The notes: generated by a model not told the origin, from the letters alone. Shown: positions 1-9,104, counted from the stretch's first letter. The stretch is DNA of 64,000 bases from Leptolyngbyaceae cyanobacterium (GCA_036703985.1 DATNQN010000084.1:1-64000); one strand, 5' to 3'. Numbers and translations: made by a program.

Positions 1-446
1 GGGCAGCGGGCAGGGGGCAGGGGGCAGGGGGAAAGAGAATTAAAGGATTTTTACCTTTATTGGAAAATGTGTGATTTGAATGCACATTAGTTTACAAAAC
101 CCGATTATTCTAATTTTTTTTTAATCATTATCATTTGCGGATTCTCTGCCTTAGAAAATGAAGTCATACCTTAACTGCTAGATCGGTAAATAGCAAAAAT
201 ATCTATGGAGTCAATAGGCTAACTAAAAATAACTTAGACAAAGATGATAATTTACCATTTTTATTCTGCAAAACCAAAAATATGCCTGTCTTTTGCAATT
301 AATTAATATTAGGCGCTCGCGATCGCCTTCATCTGTATTTATCTGTGTTCATCTGTGGTTAAAAAACAGCTAACAACTCTTGCCGCAATCGTCTCTTAAT
401 TCAAACACATTTTTCAAATCAACAAAAAACATTGAGGATAACAAAA
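1..446. other. Gene-free left edge with G-rich tandem repeat
   Basis: No credible gene is seen here. The first 31 bases are a tandem G-rich repeat built from GGGCAGG units, of the type also seen at 35859-35889. The rest is AT-rich and holds a HIP1-like GCGATCGC near 317. It should contain the promoter of the downstream DUF3352 gene, but no clear -35/-10 pair stands out. A ribosome-binding GAGGA lies at 434-438. Confidence 0.5.
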
Positions 447-2078
447 ATGCCAGAAAAAAAACCGCGTTCCTTAACTCCTTGGCTAATTGGTGCTGCCGTA
501 ATTGCTACAGGTGGCATAGTTGCTTATTTTTACCTTAACGGTAACTTTGGGGATGCTACCAGCCCTTTAGCTAGCGCCAAAATCGTGCCAAGTGACGCAT
601 TAATGGCTGGTACGATCTCTACAGACCCCCAAGCTTGGGCTCAATTGCAAAAATTTGGCACTCCCGAAGCGCAAACTGCCGTTAACCAAGGATTAAACGA
701 GTTTAACAAACAAGTATTTACTGACTCCAAGATTAATTACGAAAAAGATATCAAACCTTGGCTTGGTAACGTGATGTTTGCCGTCATTCCATCCAATTCG
801 GCAGAGGGGGGACAAAAATCCAGCGTGCTAGCTGTAGTGGGAATTAAAAATAAAATCAGTGCTTGGAATTTCGCCAATAAATTCAAATCAGGAACTCAAA
901 CAAAAGAGACTGACTATAAAGGAATTAAGGTGATTGAAACGGGCGATACCAAAAAAGATTATCTCGCCGTTTTGAATAATCATTTAGTTTGGTCTTCGGA
1001 AAGAAAGCCAGTAGAATTAGCGATCGACACTTTCAAGGGTCAGCGTTCATTTGCTAGTAAACAAGATGCTGCTACTATCCTAAGTAAAGGTGTAGATATG
1101 CAAAATACGATCGCGCAAATCTACATCCCAGAATACGGTAACTCAATTCAAAAGTTACTGGCTAACAATCCCAGCACGACGGCGTTACCTCAACAATCTC
1201 TCGACCAATTGAAGCAGGTGAAGTCTTTGGTGATGGGATTGGGGATCGATAATGATGGTTTGCGGATGAAGGCGATCGGCAAAGTAGATCCATCTTTAAT
1301 TCAGGTAGAATATAAACCGAGTCCGGGCAAAGTAGTCAGTCAATTTCCCCTCGAAACAATTGCTTTAATTAGCGGACACGGGATCAGCACTGGTTGGTCG
1401 GTTTTTGTCAATCAAGCTAAAAATGATGCTCAAATTCAACAACAACTCGAACAGACGAAACAACAATTAAAAACTACCTACAATCTTGACTTGGATAAAG
1501 ATGTTTTTAGTTGGATGAATGGGGAATTTGCTTTGGGCGCGATCGCATCTAATCAAGGATTATTAGAACCCATCGGAGTAGGGGGTGCTTTAGTTTTGAA
1601 AACAAGCGATCGCGCTACCGCCGAAGCCACTTTTGCCAAGCTAGATGAAATCGCCAAAACCAACCAAATTAGTATTTCCCAAAGAGACATTCAAGGAAAA
1701 ACTATTACCGAATGGAAATTACCCAACGAGCAAACATGGTTGGGCCACGGTTGGCTAGATCGAGAATCGGTATTTGTTGCCGTTGGTCAACCGATTATCG
1801 ATGTAATGGCGACTAATTCTAGTGGGTTAAATAGTGGGGAATCATTTAAAGCCATCACGAGTTCTTTACAACAGCCAAATGTTGGTTATTTTTACATAGA
1901 TGTGGAAAAATTAATGATGTTAGTGAATCGTCATTTACCAGAACCGCAAAAGACTGCCATTCCCCCAGAAACAACCGCCATTCTTAATTCGATTCGCGGG
2001 ATTGGCATTACTGCAAATCAACCCGATCGCTCAACTAGTAATGTAGAAATGTTACTAGCTCTCAAGCGGAAAGTTTGA
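447..2078 (+). CDS. DUF3352 domain-containing, membrane-anchored protein
   Basis: The product (about 543 aa) has an N-terminal positively charged stretch followed by one hydrophobic segment (roughly residues 10-30), so it is probably anchored in a membrane with a large soluble domain outside. The remainder reads like the cyanobacterial DUF3352 family, whose function is unknown. I place the start at ATG 447 because GAGGA sits 8 bases upstream; an in-frame TTG at 432 would overlap that site. The gene stands alone on the plus strand, with a MITE-like repeat after it. No catalytic motif is apparent. The family call is from recall of sequence style and moderately sure; the CDS itself is safe. Confidence 0.8.
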   Translation: MPEKKPRSLTPWLIGAAVIATGGIVAYFYLNGNFGDATSPLASAKIVPSDALMAGTISTDPQAWAQLQKFGTPEAQTAVNQGLNEFNKQVFTDSKINYEKDIKPWLGNVMFAVIPSNSAEGGQKSSVLAVVGIKNKISAWNFANKFKSGTQTKETDYKGIKVIETGDTKKDYLAVLNNHLVWSSERKPVELAIDTFKGQRSFASKQDAATILSKGVDMQNTIAQIYIPEYGNSIQKLLANNPSTTALPQQSLDQLKQVKSLVMGLGIDNDGLRMKAIGKVDPSLIQVEYKPSPGKVVSQFPLETIALISGHGISTGWSVFVNQAKNDAQIQQQLEQTKQQLKTTYNLDLDKDVFSWMNGEFALGAIASNQGLLEPIGVGGALVLKTSDRATAEATFAKLDEIAKTNQISISQRDIQGKTITEWKLPNEQTWLGHGWLDRESVFVAVGQPIIDVMATNSSGLNSGESFKAITSSLQQPNVGYFYIDVEKLMMLVNRHLPEPQKTAIPPETTAILNSIRGIGITANQPDRSTSNVEMLLALKRKV

Positions 2079-2130
2079 TAATGGTTATTAGCCATTAGTC
2101 ATTGGTCATTGGTCATTAATGGCAATTAGC

Positions 2131-2216
2131 TATAGCGATCCTAAATGAATTGCCAACAACTAAACCCCTCCCAACCCTCCCCTTGGTAAGGGGAGGGCTA
2201 GGGTTAGATCGCTATA
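2131..2216 (+). repeat. MITE-like repeat with TATAGCGATC ends (copy 1)
   Basis: The stretch starts TATAGCGATCCTAAATGAA and ends TTAGATCGCTATA, so the ends are near-perfect inverted repeats. The middle holds a C-rich/G-rich hairpin (CCCCTCCCAACCCTCCCC then GGGGAGGGCTAGGG). Closely similar copies lie at 14051-14156 and, inverted, at 21902-22004. It has no coding capacity and is probably a non-autonomous mobile repeat. Confidence 0.75.
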
Positions 2217-2282
2217 TTAAGTGCTAACGCGGTAGTATCCATTAAGCATTAGTATTAACAAATGACAAATGACAGTTGACCA

Positions 2283-3215
2283 ATGACTAATCAAATGACT
2301 GCTGCTGTAGGTACTGCCGATCCGGGGATCGCTTCTCGCTTAGTAAATGGGGTGTTAGCCATTAAACCCCTAGCCGCTTTAGCCAAGCATCAAGCGCGTC
2401 AGATGATGATTAAACGCGCCGAGAAGATGGGAGTACCTTGGAGAAAGCGAGTAGAGGAATTGCGATCGCACAACTGGGAACCCCACCTCACAAAAGTAAA
2501 AAACCCTACCCTTACTTACCCGGATTACTACGTATGCTCTTTTCATGCTTATGACGAAGGTAATCTCGGTTGGCAACCTGCTTTAGAAGTGGAAGTTGCT
2601 GCCTATGCAGTTCACGCGACAATTTGGCCTGGTTCTGGTGCCGAAGGTGACACCAAACTACGGAAAAGCTATCACGACATTTTAAAAGAGCAAATTCCTA
2701 CCCCGCCTCAAGATATCGCGGATCTCGGTTGCAGCGTGGGAATGAGCAGTTTTGCCCTTCAAGATACCTATCCCCACGCCAAAATCACGGGAATTGACTT
2801 ATCTCCTTATTTTCTGGCAGTCGCAGATTACCAAGCACAGCAGCAACAGCGATCGATAAATTGGGTACACGCCGCCGCCGAGTCCACTGGTTTACCCGCC
2901 GCTTCTTTCGATTTAGTATCCACGTTTTTGATGTTTCACGAACTGCCACAAGCCGCTACTCGCGAAATTCTCCGAGAAGCACGGCGTTTGCTGCGTCCCA
3001 ACGGACATATCGCGATTATGGATATGAATCCTCAATCAGAAAAATTTCGCCAAATGCCACCTTACGTTCTGACATTGCTCAAAAGTACCGAACCTTATCT
3101 GGATGAATATTTCAGTTTTGATATGCACAAAGAATTGCTAGAAGCTGGTTTTCATCCTCCGACGATTACTCGCAACAGTCCCCGTCACCGCACGATCGTT
3201 GCCAAACTTAGATAG
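2283..3215 (+). CDS. Class I SAM-dependent methyltransferase
   Basis: A 310-aa protein with a UbiE/Methyltransf_11-type Rossmann core in its second half. Motif I is DLGCSVGMSS (about residue 148), followed by an acidic residue in GIDLSP and the later motif FDLVSTFLMFHELP and LRPNGHIAIMDMNP. The first 110 residues are an N-terminal extension not typical of the minimal domain and may decide substrate choice. The substrate is unknown. The 5' end lies in a run of short TGACAAATGAC-like repeats, so the exact start is uncertain; ATG 2295 (MTAAVG) is an alternative. It shares no operon with its neighbours. A hairpin-bearing dispersed repeat follows the stop. Confidence 0.85.
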   Translation: MTNQMTAAVGTADPGIASRLVNGVLAIKPLAALAKHQARQMMIKRAEKMGVPWRKRVEELRSHNWEPHLTKVKNPTLTYPDYYVCSFHAYDEGNLGWQPALEVEVAAYAVHATIWPGSGAEGDTKLRKSYHDILKEQIPTPPQDIADLGCSVGMSSFALQDTYPHAKITGIDLSPYFLAVADYQAQQQQRSINWVHAAAESTGLPAASFDLVSTFLMFHELPQAATREILREARRLLRPNGHIAIMDMNPQSEKFRQMPPYVLTLLKSTEPYLDEYFSFDMHKELLEAGFHPPTITRNSPRHRTIVAKLR

Positions 3216-3262
3216 TCACGCAAATTGCTAGTAGTCTGCCAAAGTAGTTTTGAGGGGTTAAA

Positions 3263-3338
3263 GAAACCCGGTTTTTTAGAAAAACCGGGTTTCTGGCTCT
3301 TCAACAACCAATCAAAATCAATTTGGTGAACTACTAGT
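3263..3338 (+). repeat. Dispersed repeat with GAAACCCGG hairpin (copy 1)
   Basis: A strong hairpin is formed by GAAACCCGGTTTTT and AAAAACCGGGTTTC. It is followed by about 45 bases ending in CTACTAG that also match the copy at 13250-13325 base for base with few changes. The conservation extends past the hairpin, so this is a repeated element rather than only a terminator. It could still act as a transcription stop for the methyltransferase gene 48 bases upstream. Confidence 0.7.
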
Positions 3339-3611
3339 TATCTGTTGGAATCGTGTTTCATATCATAAAGAGAAACTCTTGACAAGAAAATGCCCTTGGT
3401 TTACTATAGTTTTCGTGAATCAAAGCGGGAGCCAAATCCTGGGGGGATTCACGAAAAACCCTAGAACCTTGACAATCAAATAATTTCAGCGTTTTGCCAA
3501 AGAAACTTATTGCAAATTAGTAGCAATAAGTGCGGCTGAAATGAAGGTGAAAATGAGATTGACGAAAAACAGTTTCAGAATACCTTGTCTGTCTTGGTTT
3601 CAGAAGGCAGT
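3339..3611 (+). promoter_or_regulatory. Probable leader of CRISPR array 1
   Basis: This gene-free AT-rich stretch lies directly 5' of the first repeat. The repeats end in ACTGAAAC, which in type I and III systems becomes the 5' handle of the crRNA, so transcription should run left to right and the leader should be here. No promoter could be assigned with confidence. Assignment rests on position and repeat orientation only. Confidence 0.45.
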
Positions 3612-4534
3612 CTTTCAATTAACAGAATCCCGGCAACGGGACTGAAACGTGCAAAAATTGGTTAACCAGAAGAATAACAGTAAACTTTCAATTAACAGAA
3701 TCCCGGCAACGGGACTGAAACATCACCCTCGCCGTTGGTCACCCACGTCAGCCAACTTTCAATTAACAGAATCCCGGCAACGGGACTGAAACAACATACC
3801 CAAAGTTTTACCGCGTCCGCGTCGTCCTAAACTTTCAATTAACAGAATCCCGGCAACGGGACTGAAACACAAAGGTGATGTAGCTGGCAACTTGGACACT
3901 TCACTTTCAATTAACAGAATCCCGGCAACGGGACTGAAACCTGTAGGCGCAACTTTATCTATTATGGAGTGGAGTTAACTTTCAATTAACAGAATCCCGG
4001 CAACGGGACTGAAACTTTTCATTGAAACTCCTATATTGTGAGATTGGACTTTCAATTAACAGAATCCCGGCAACGGGACTGAAACAAGGGATTCTGAATC
4101 CCCAAGGCTAGCCACACCTAAAGCCTTTCAATTAACAGAATCCCGGCAACGGGACTGAAACTGTGGGGGAAATTTTCTCAAGCCGCACTAGAAGATTTCC
4201 ACTTTCAATTAACAGAATCCCGGCAACGGGACTGAAACGAAAGTTTTGGGGGGATATCCCCCCTTTCTTGAAAAAGTCTTTCAATTAACAGAATCCCGGC
4301 AACGGGACTGAAACTTTATACAGCAACTACCAATTTATACGGCCAAGAAGACTTTCAATTAACAGAATCCCGGCAACGGGACTGAAACTATTTTCCTTTT
4401 TGCTTGTCTTTTGGGTTTTCTTTGCTTTCAATTAACAGAATCCCGGCAACGGGACTGAAACAGAGATATCAATGAAACTACTGCACAGATGGCAGAACTT
4501 TCAATTAACAGAATCCCGGCAACGGGACTGAAAC
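3612..4534 (+). CRISPR. CRISPR array 1: 13 repeats of 37 bp, 12 spacers
   Basis: Repeats begin CTTTCAATTAACAGAATC and end CGGCAACGGGACTGAAAC; all 13 look identical. Starts are 3612, 3685, 3756, 3832, 3904, 3979, 4049, 4125, 4202, 4278, 4352, 4425 and 4498. Spacers are 33-40 bp. The repeat holds a TCCCG/CGGGA stem with a GCAA loop. It resembles the repeat that I recall for the type I-D array of Synechocystis (CTTTC at one end, CGGGACTGAAAC at the other), so a I-D partner is possible; this is inference. No cas gene occurs within the window on either side. The absence of degenerate terminal repeats leaves leader polarity to be judged from the GAAAC end alone. Confidence 0.98.
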
Positions 4535-4604
4535 TTTCCACTAAAATCTAAAATCCAAATCAATCCAACAACCCAGGACTGACGCAGCGGTATCAAATAT
4601 AGTA

Positions 4605-4644
4605 GTGTGGTGCGTTACGAACGAAGAAAGCTAACGCACCCTAC
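4605..4644. repeat. Dispersed GTGCGTTA inverted repeat (copy 1)
   Basis: GTGTGGTGCGTTAC and TAACGCACCCTAC form an imperfect inverted repeat between CRISPR array 1 and cinA. A second copy in the opposite sense lies at 41775-41806. It is a short dispersed repeat without coding capacity. Confidence 0.6.
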
Positions 4645-4676
4645 AGATCGATTCTTTGCTTAAGTGCTGAATTAAA

Positions 4677-5930
4677 ATGAGTGCTGAAATTATTTGCGTT
4701 GGAACAGAAATATTACTAGGTGACATTCTGAATACGAATGCTCGGTTTTTAGCTCTGCAATTGGCTGAACTGGGCATTCCTCATTATTATCAAACTGTGG
4801 TAGGAGATAATCCAGACCGTCTCAAACAAGTGCTTGATATTGCTTGTAGACGATCGCAAATTCTCATCTTCACCGGTGGCCTTGGCCCAACTCCAGATGA
4901 CCTGACAACAGAAACGATCGCGGATTTCTTTGGCGTTCCCCTCATCGAAAAACCGGAAATTATCGAAGATATCGCCGAAAAATATGCCAGTCGCGGACGC
5001 CAAATGACCGAAAGCAATCGCAAACAAGCTTTAATTCCCCAAAGCGCCGACATTTTACCCAATCGATTGGGAACCGCACCGGGCATGGTTTGGCAACCCC
5101 GCCCCAATTTAATAATTCTCACTTTTCCCGGCGTTCCTTTGGAAATGCACCAGATGTGGCAAGAAACCGCCGTTCCTTATCTGAAAAGTCAAGGTTGGGG
5201 TAAACAGATCATCCACAGTCGGATGTTAAAGTTTTGGGGCATCGCTGAATCTGCATTGGCAGAAAAAGTAACTGACTTACTCAATTTACCTAACCCGACG
5301 GTTGCCCCTTATGCGAGTATGGGTGAAGTGAGGTTGCGGATTTCTGCCAAAGCCGAATCAGCCCTGGCAGCAAATAATTTAATCGAACCAGTAGCGCGAG
5401 AAATCCAGCAAATTGCAGGTTTGGACTACTACGGCGCAGATGAAGACAGCTTGGCTTCCGTAGTAGGCGAATTACTCCAAAAATCCCATCAAACCCTTTC
5501 CGTCGCCGAATCCTGCACTGGTGGCGGTTTGGGGAGTATGCTGACTGCTGTCCCCGGCAGTTCCAGTTACTTCTGGGGAGGGATTATTTCTTACGATAAT
5601 CGGGTAAAGATCTCTTTATTAGGGGTTAGTCCGGATGACTTAGTGCAAGTAGGTGCGGTGAGCGAAACGGTAGCCAAACAAATGGCTCGAGGCGTGCGAG
5701 AGCAGCTTTCCACTACTTGGGGATTAAGTATTACCGGAATTGCTGGCCCTGGCGGTGGCAGCGAAGCTAAGCCTGTGGGGTTGGTTTACATCGGTTTAGC
5801 TGGGCCAAACAACTTAGTTACGAGTTTCGAGCATCGCTTTAGTCCGCTACAAGAAAGAGCTTTGATTCGTCACTTCAGCGCTTGCACGGCACTCGATCGC
5901 TTGCGACGGCATTTATTGTCCGCAGGTTGA
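4677..5930 (+). CDS. cinA: CinA family competence/damage-inducible protein
   Basis: A 417-aa full-length CinA. The N-terminal half is the MoCF/molybdopterin-binding-like domain (GTEILLGDILNTNA near residue 8 and FTGGLGPTPDDLT near 64), which in studied homologues has ADP-ribose or FAD pyrophosphatase activity. The C-terminal half is the CinA/PncC-type nicotinamide-nucleotide amidohydrolase domain (VAESCTGGGLGSML near 276, SITGIAGPGGG near 355). The order and length match the two-domain bacterial form. It starts 142 bases after CRISPR array 1 and appears monocistronic, with no relation to the array. A pyridine-nucleotide salvage or housekeeping role is the established view of the family; a competence role here is not shown. 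Confidence 0.95.
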   Translation: MSAEIICVGTEILLGDILNTNARFLALQLAELGIPHYYQTVVGDNPDRLKQVLDIACRRSQILIFTGGLGPTPDDLTTETIADFFGVPLIEKPEIIEDIAEKYASRGRQMTESNRKQALIPQSADILPNRLGTAPGMVWQPRPNLIILTFPGVPLEMHQMWQETAVPYLKSQGWGKQIIHSRMLKFWGIAESALAEKVTDLLNLPNPTVAPYASMGEVRLRISAKAESALAANNLIEPVAREIQQIAGLDYYGADEDSLASVVGELLQKSHQTLSVAESCTGGGLGSMLTAVPGSSSYFWGGIISYDNRVKISLLGVSPDDLVQVGAVSETVAKQMARGVREQLSTTWGLSITGIAGPGGGSEAKPVGLVYIGLAGPNNLVTSFEHRFSPLQERALIRHFSACTALDRLRRHLLSAG

Positions 5931-6144
5931 GAAAATGTTAATACTTTTTAACCTAACGGAATTATTGGTTATGATGAAGTAAAGAACTCAAAACCAAACA
6001 TTACTTTACTGGAACTAAATTTTTTTTGTATTCTAGTATACAGATGGATATAAGGTTTAGAGTTCGCAACAACCACATATCTAACAGAGGGTATTTCGCT
6101 ATTTTGGCGAAAAACTATTACGTATCGTAGGAGTTGTCTGTTCA

Positions 6145-6282
6145 ATGGACTACATCGAAAACCTGCTGGAGACGCTAAAAGAGTGGGCGCAAAGACTGAT
6201 CGAATTGCTACTTGGCCCAGAAGGTGAACCGGAACCAGAGCCGATACCCATTCCCGTTAACGAACCAGGGCGTCGCCGCTAG
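6145..6282 (+). CDS. Small acidic, Pro/Glu-rich peptide (45 aa)
   Basis: The frame encodes 45 residues: an amphipathic helix-like start (MDYIENLLETLKEWAQRL), then a leucine patch, a PEGEPEPEPIPIPV tail and a final RRR. A good ribosome-binding site (TAGGAG, 6128-6133) lies 11 bases before the ATG. It precedes aroQ by 24 bases on the same strand, so the two are probably co-transcribed. I do not know a function. The helix could lie on a membrane surface. Support is the Shine-Dalgarno site, the position and the non-random composition; a homology search of cyanobacterial small proteins would decide. Confidence 0.6.
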   Translation: MDYIENLLETLKEWAQRLIELLLGPEGEPEPEPIPIPVNEPGRRR

Positions 6283-6306
6283 TCCTTATCTGATTAAATA
6301 AAACCA

Positions 6307-6765
6307 TTGCAAAATCTTAGTATTTTGGTGTTGCATGGCCCCAATCTGAATCTTTTGGGAAAAAGAGAACCAGGGGTTTATGGGCACGTAACTTTGGATG
6401 AAATTAACCGTCTGCTCCAACAGGACGCGCTGGGACTCCAGGTTGAGGTTTCCACCCTTCAATCAAATCACGAAGGCGTCTTAGTCGATGCCATTCACGA
6501 TTGTTTAGGGCGTCATCAAGGAATTGTGATTAACGCTGGTGCTTATACCCATACCAGCGTAGCGATTCGCGATGCTCTAGCCGGGGTTGCCATTCCTACC
6601 GTAGAAGTTCACTTGAGTAACATCTACCGTAGGGAAGAATTTAGGCATCATTCTTGGATTGCACCGATCGCGATCGGGCAAATCAGCGGTTTCGGAGCCG
6701 AAAGCTATCGCTTAGGGTTACAAGCTCTGGTTAACTATATCAGACAATCCTTAACATCTGCTTAG
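6307..6765 (+). CDS. aroQ: Type II 3-dehydroquinate dehydratase
   Basis: A 152-aa protein that matches the small, dodecameric type II dehydroquinase, converting 3-dehydroquinate to 3-dehydroshikimate in the shikimate pathway. The signature [17 protein letters not shown] holds the catalytic Arg and Tyr of the flexible lid; [18 protein letters not shown] holds the catalytic His and the substrate-binding Arg. The only possible start is TTG 6307, since an in-frame TAA lies at 6295 and no ATG follows before the conserved N-terminus. No clear Shine-Dalgarno precedes it, so translation may be coupled to the upstream 45-aa gene. Its stop overlaps that of the convergent gene by 3 bases. Confidence 0.95.
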   Translation: MQNLSILVLHGPNLNLLGKREPGVYGHVTLDEINRLLQQDALGLQVEVSTLQSNHEGVLVDAIHDCLGRHQGIVINAGAYTHTSVAIRDALAGVAIPTVEVHLSNIYRREEFRHHSWIAPIAIGQISGFGAESYRLGLQALVNYIRQSLTSA

Positions 6766-7289
6766 GAAGGGGTTGAGCGAACAGAAGTTCCCTCAACTTT
6801 TACTTTGAGGGGAAAAGTCACCGTAAAGGTAGAGCCAACCGCTTTTTGAGAAAATACTTTAATTTCACCTTGTAGCAGTTTTACCATTCGGGAAACAATT
6901 GCTAAACCTAAACCCGTGCTTTCTTTGTCTCGACGGCGGTCTAAACCGTAAGCTTGGGCATAGGGTTCAAATATGCGTTCTAAATCTTCTCGATCAATTC
7001 CAATTCCCGTGTCAGTAACGCTAAAAGACCATTTTTCGTTTGCTTGGACGACGCACTCCACCCGAAGGTAACCTTCATCGGTATAGCGAACGGCGTTGCT
7101 GAGAAGATTGGTTAAAATTTGTTGAAGCCGAAAGGGATCGGTTAGTACTTCCTTTGGAGCGCGATCGCAATTTACTTGTAATTGTAAGTTCTTAGCTTGT
7201 GCCAGAGGTGCGATCGTATCAATTACTTCTTCAATAGCAGATTTAACATCGATCGGTTGCGGATTTAACTTAATTCGCCAATTCGCCAT
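6762..7289 (-). CDS. HATPase-only histidine-kinase-like protein, probably truncated
   Basis: The 175-aa product is essentially one GHKL ATPase domain of a sensor kinase: N box [10 protein letters not shown] (about residue 66), G1 box DTGIGID (about 93), F box FEPYAQA, G2 box STGLGLAIV. The first residues ([16 protein letters not shown]) look like the linker that normally follows a HisKA domain, but there is no HisKA or phospho-acceptor histidine. An in-frame TAA stands four codons before the ATG. So it is either the remnant of a longer kinase or a stand-alone ATPase acting with a partner. It is divergent from the gene at 7421 and convergent with aroQ. Confidence 0.75.
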   Translation of the reverse strand: MANWRIKLNPQPIDVKSAIEEVIDTIAPLAQAKNLQLQVNCDRAPKEVLTDPFRLQQILTNLLSNAVRYTDEGYLRVECVVQANEKWSFSVTDTGIGIDREDLERIFEPYAQAYGLDRRRDKESTGLGLAIVSRMVKLLQGEIKVFSQKAVGSTFTVTFPLKVKVEGTSVRSTPS

Positions 7290-7420
7290 TGCTGACTGAT
7301 TTTAAGCTAAACCGTCTCAATACATCAGGCTTCTAACGAGAGATAGGTATTTAGCAGAAGTAGATGAGTTACCATAGGCAATTGAGCGTCTCCTTGCAGT
7401 TGCTAAATAAAATCAGGTTA

Positions 7421-8413
7421 ATGCGGTATTCCCTTTTGAGTAGATTTCGCGGTGCCTTTGTGGGTACTGCCATAGGAGAAATTCGGGGCGCTTATGGTGA
7501 GTCGTGGCAGTTAGGCGTAAAACAATCTCCTCTGTCACCGTCTAGCTGGGGGCGTCTGGTGGTGCGTGGCACTGAAGGCTTGATCCGACATGGAAAGTTG
7601 GATTTGGCAGATTGGCAAGAACCTTCTCAATCGAGTATTCCCACTCTTACGGATAACTATATTCGTCAAGAAGTCGGTTCTGCAATTTCATCCTTGTCTT
7701 ATCCTGCGAAGAAAGAAGGCGATATTGCAGGTATCGTTACTACTTTGCCAGTAGCGTTATTTTTTCATGAAGATGAGACAAAGTTGCGGCAAAATTTGCA
7801 GCAGGTGGCAGATGTTTGGCAGGATGACTCGGTGCTTAAGGATGGCACTTTAGCAATCGGTTATGCAATTGCTTTGGCACTCAAAGAAAGGCTCGATCCG
7901 GCTACCTTAATTGACGACACTATTAATTATTTAGATGTGGAAACACCGCTGGTAAGTCAGCTTAGACAAGTGCAAATTTTATTAGAAGAAGGAGCGGGAT
8001 TAGATAAGACTCTGGCGATTTTGATGCCTCGGAAATCAATGCCTTTAATGAATACTCCGGTTGCACTGGCTTTTTATTGTTTCTTGAGTACTATAGAAGA
8101 TTTACGGATGGCGGTTTTGCGTGCTTCTCGCTGTCCTCAAGCGCAGGTAACGAGCGCGATCGCAGGGGCGTTATCGGGCGCTTACAATAGCATCGCGGGT
8201 ATTCCAGTGGGCTGGCGTTTGGCATTGGGTAAGTATCAAGAAGATGATTCTCCTTTAGTAAAACTTTGGGGATTAAATTCAGAGGCTGAATTACTGAGAT
8301 TAGCGGCTCGTTTGTTGGCAGCTTGGTCTGGTGTTTACGATGCAGAAAAGTTTTTAATCGATACTAGTTTTGTGCCGGCTGTGGCTGCTCCGAAAGTAAT
8401 TAAGCCCCGTTAA
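7421..8413 (+). CDS. Conserved protein, ADP-ribosylglycohydrolase-like
   Basis: The N-terminus LLSRFRGAFVGTAIGE resembles the FRGALLGLAIGD opening of the ADP-ribosylglycohydrolase (DraG/ARH) fold, and the alpha-helical makeup agrees. But the family's usual metal-binding DDT cluster near the N-terminus is not found (LTDNYIRQEVG stands where it would be expected), so hydrolase activity is doubtful. I prefer ATG 7421 (MRYSLLSRF) as the start; an in-frame ATG at 7364 would add 19 residues with no better ribosome site. The product would have 330 aa. The gene is divergent from the ATPase fragment, with a short shared upstream region. The family link is tentative. Confidence 0.7.
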   Translation: MRYSLLSRFRGAFVGTAIGEIRGAYGESWQLGVKQSPLSPSSWGRLVVRGTEGLIRHGKLDLADWQEPSQSSIPTLTDNYIRQEVGSAISSLSYPAKKEGDIAGIVTTLPVALFFHEDETKLRQNLQQVADVWQDDSVLKDGTLAIGYAIALALKERLDPATLIDDTINYLDVETPLVSQLRQVQILLEEGAGLDKTLAILMPRKSMPLMNTPVALAFYCFLSTIEDLRMAVLRASRCPQAQVTSAIAGALSGAYNSIAGIPVGWRLALGKYQEDDSPLVKLWGLNSEAELLRLAARLLAAWSGVYDAEKFLIDTSFVPAVAAPKVIKPR

Positions 8414-8515
8414 AAGTATATTAGATATTAGTTATTAGTTAGCGATCGACTCAAAAATGCTAATTATTAAATTATTACAAATGACCGATGACCGATGACA
8501 AATAACGATCGAAAT

Positions 8516-8998
8516 ATGGCAACAGAACAAAAACCTTTACTTTCTCCCAGTGGCGCGATCCAAAATTTCTCGCAAATGTCATCTGCCACTTGGTTTGAAT
8601 ATCCGATTCGAGTCCAACCTCATCATACTGACTATTCGGGTAATGTGTGGCACGGTTCTTACATTGCCTGGATGGAAGAGGCGCGGGTAGAATGTTTGCG
8701 ATCGATCGGCGTTGAATTTGCCAATTTGGTAGCATTGGGTTGCGATTTGCCCGTGGTAGAGCTTTCCGTCCGCTATCATCGCGCTTTGCAAATGGGAATG
8801 ACTGCGATCGTAAAAGCGAGAATGATCGAGGTTGATGGCGTGCGAATCAATTGGGATAACCAAATTCAATCTTTAGATGGCAAAGAGTTGTATGTCAGCG
8901 GACGAGTGACTTTGGTAGCAGTCGATCGCGAAAAAGGCAAAATCATGCGCCAATTGCCACCAGCAGTCAAAGATGCGTTAACGCGACTTTCTTTTTAA
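8516..8998 (+). CDS. Acyl-CoA thioesterase, 4HBT hot-dog family
   Basis: About 160 aa with a single hot-dog domain. The 4-hydroxybenzoyl-CoA thioesterase/YbgC signature is clear: RVQPHHTDYSGNVWHGSYI, with the catalytic Asp, then WMEEARVECLRSIG. It should hydrolyse an acyl- or aryl-CoA thioester in the cytosol. In cyanobacteria one member acts on 1,4-dihydroxy-2-naphthoyl-CoA in phylloquinone synthesis, but nothing here fixes the substrate. An in-frame ATG at 8495 lies in a tandem TGACCGATGAC-type repeat, so I favour ATG 8516. It ends in the intergenic repeat that separates it from the convergent TPR genes. Confidence 0.85.
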   Translation: MATEQKPLLSPSGAIQNFSQMSSATWFEYPIRVQPHHTDYSGNVWHGSYIAWMEEARVECLRSIGVEFANLVALGCDLPVVELSVRYHRALQMGMTAIVKARMIEVDGVRINWDNQIQSLDGKELYVSGRVTLVAVDREKGKIMRQLPPAVKDALTRLSF

Positions 8999-9075
8999 TT
9001 TTAATCAGAATCGCGTCGCAGATAACCGTATTTTGTAGTAATTGTAGTAATGACTTTAGTTTTTAGTTCGCCATT

Positions 9076-9104
9076 GTGAGAGGACTAAAGTCCTCACTAC
9101 AAAC
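9076..9104. repeat. AGGACT..AGTCCT dispersed repeat (copy 1)
   Basis: GAGGACT and AGTCCTC form a hairpin with a two-base loop, followed by CACTACAAAC. Longer copies of the same family occur at 31462-31526 and 41895-41958. It lies between the convergent thioesterase and TPR genes and may act as a bidirectional transcription stop. Confidence 0.6.
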
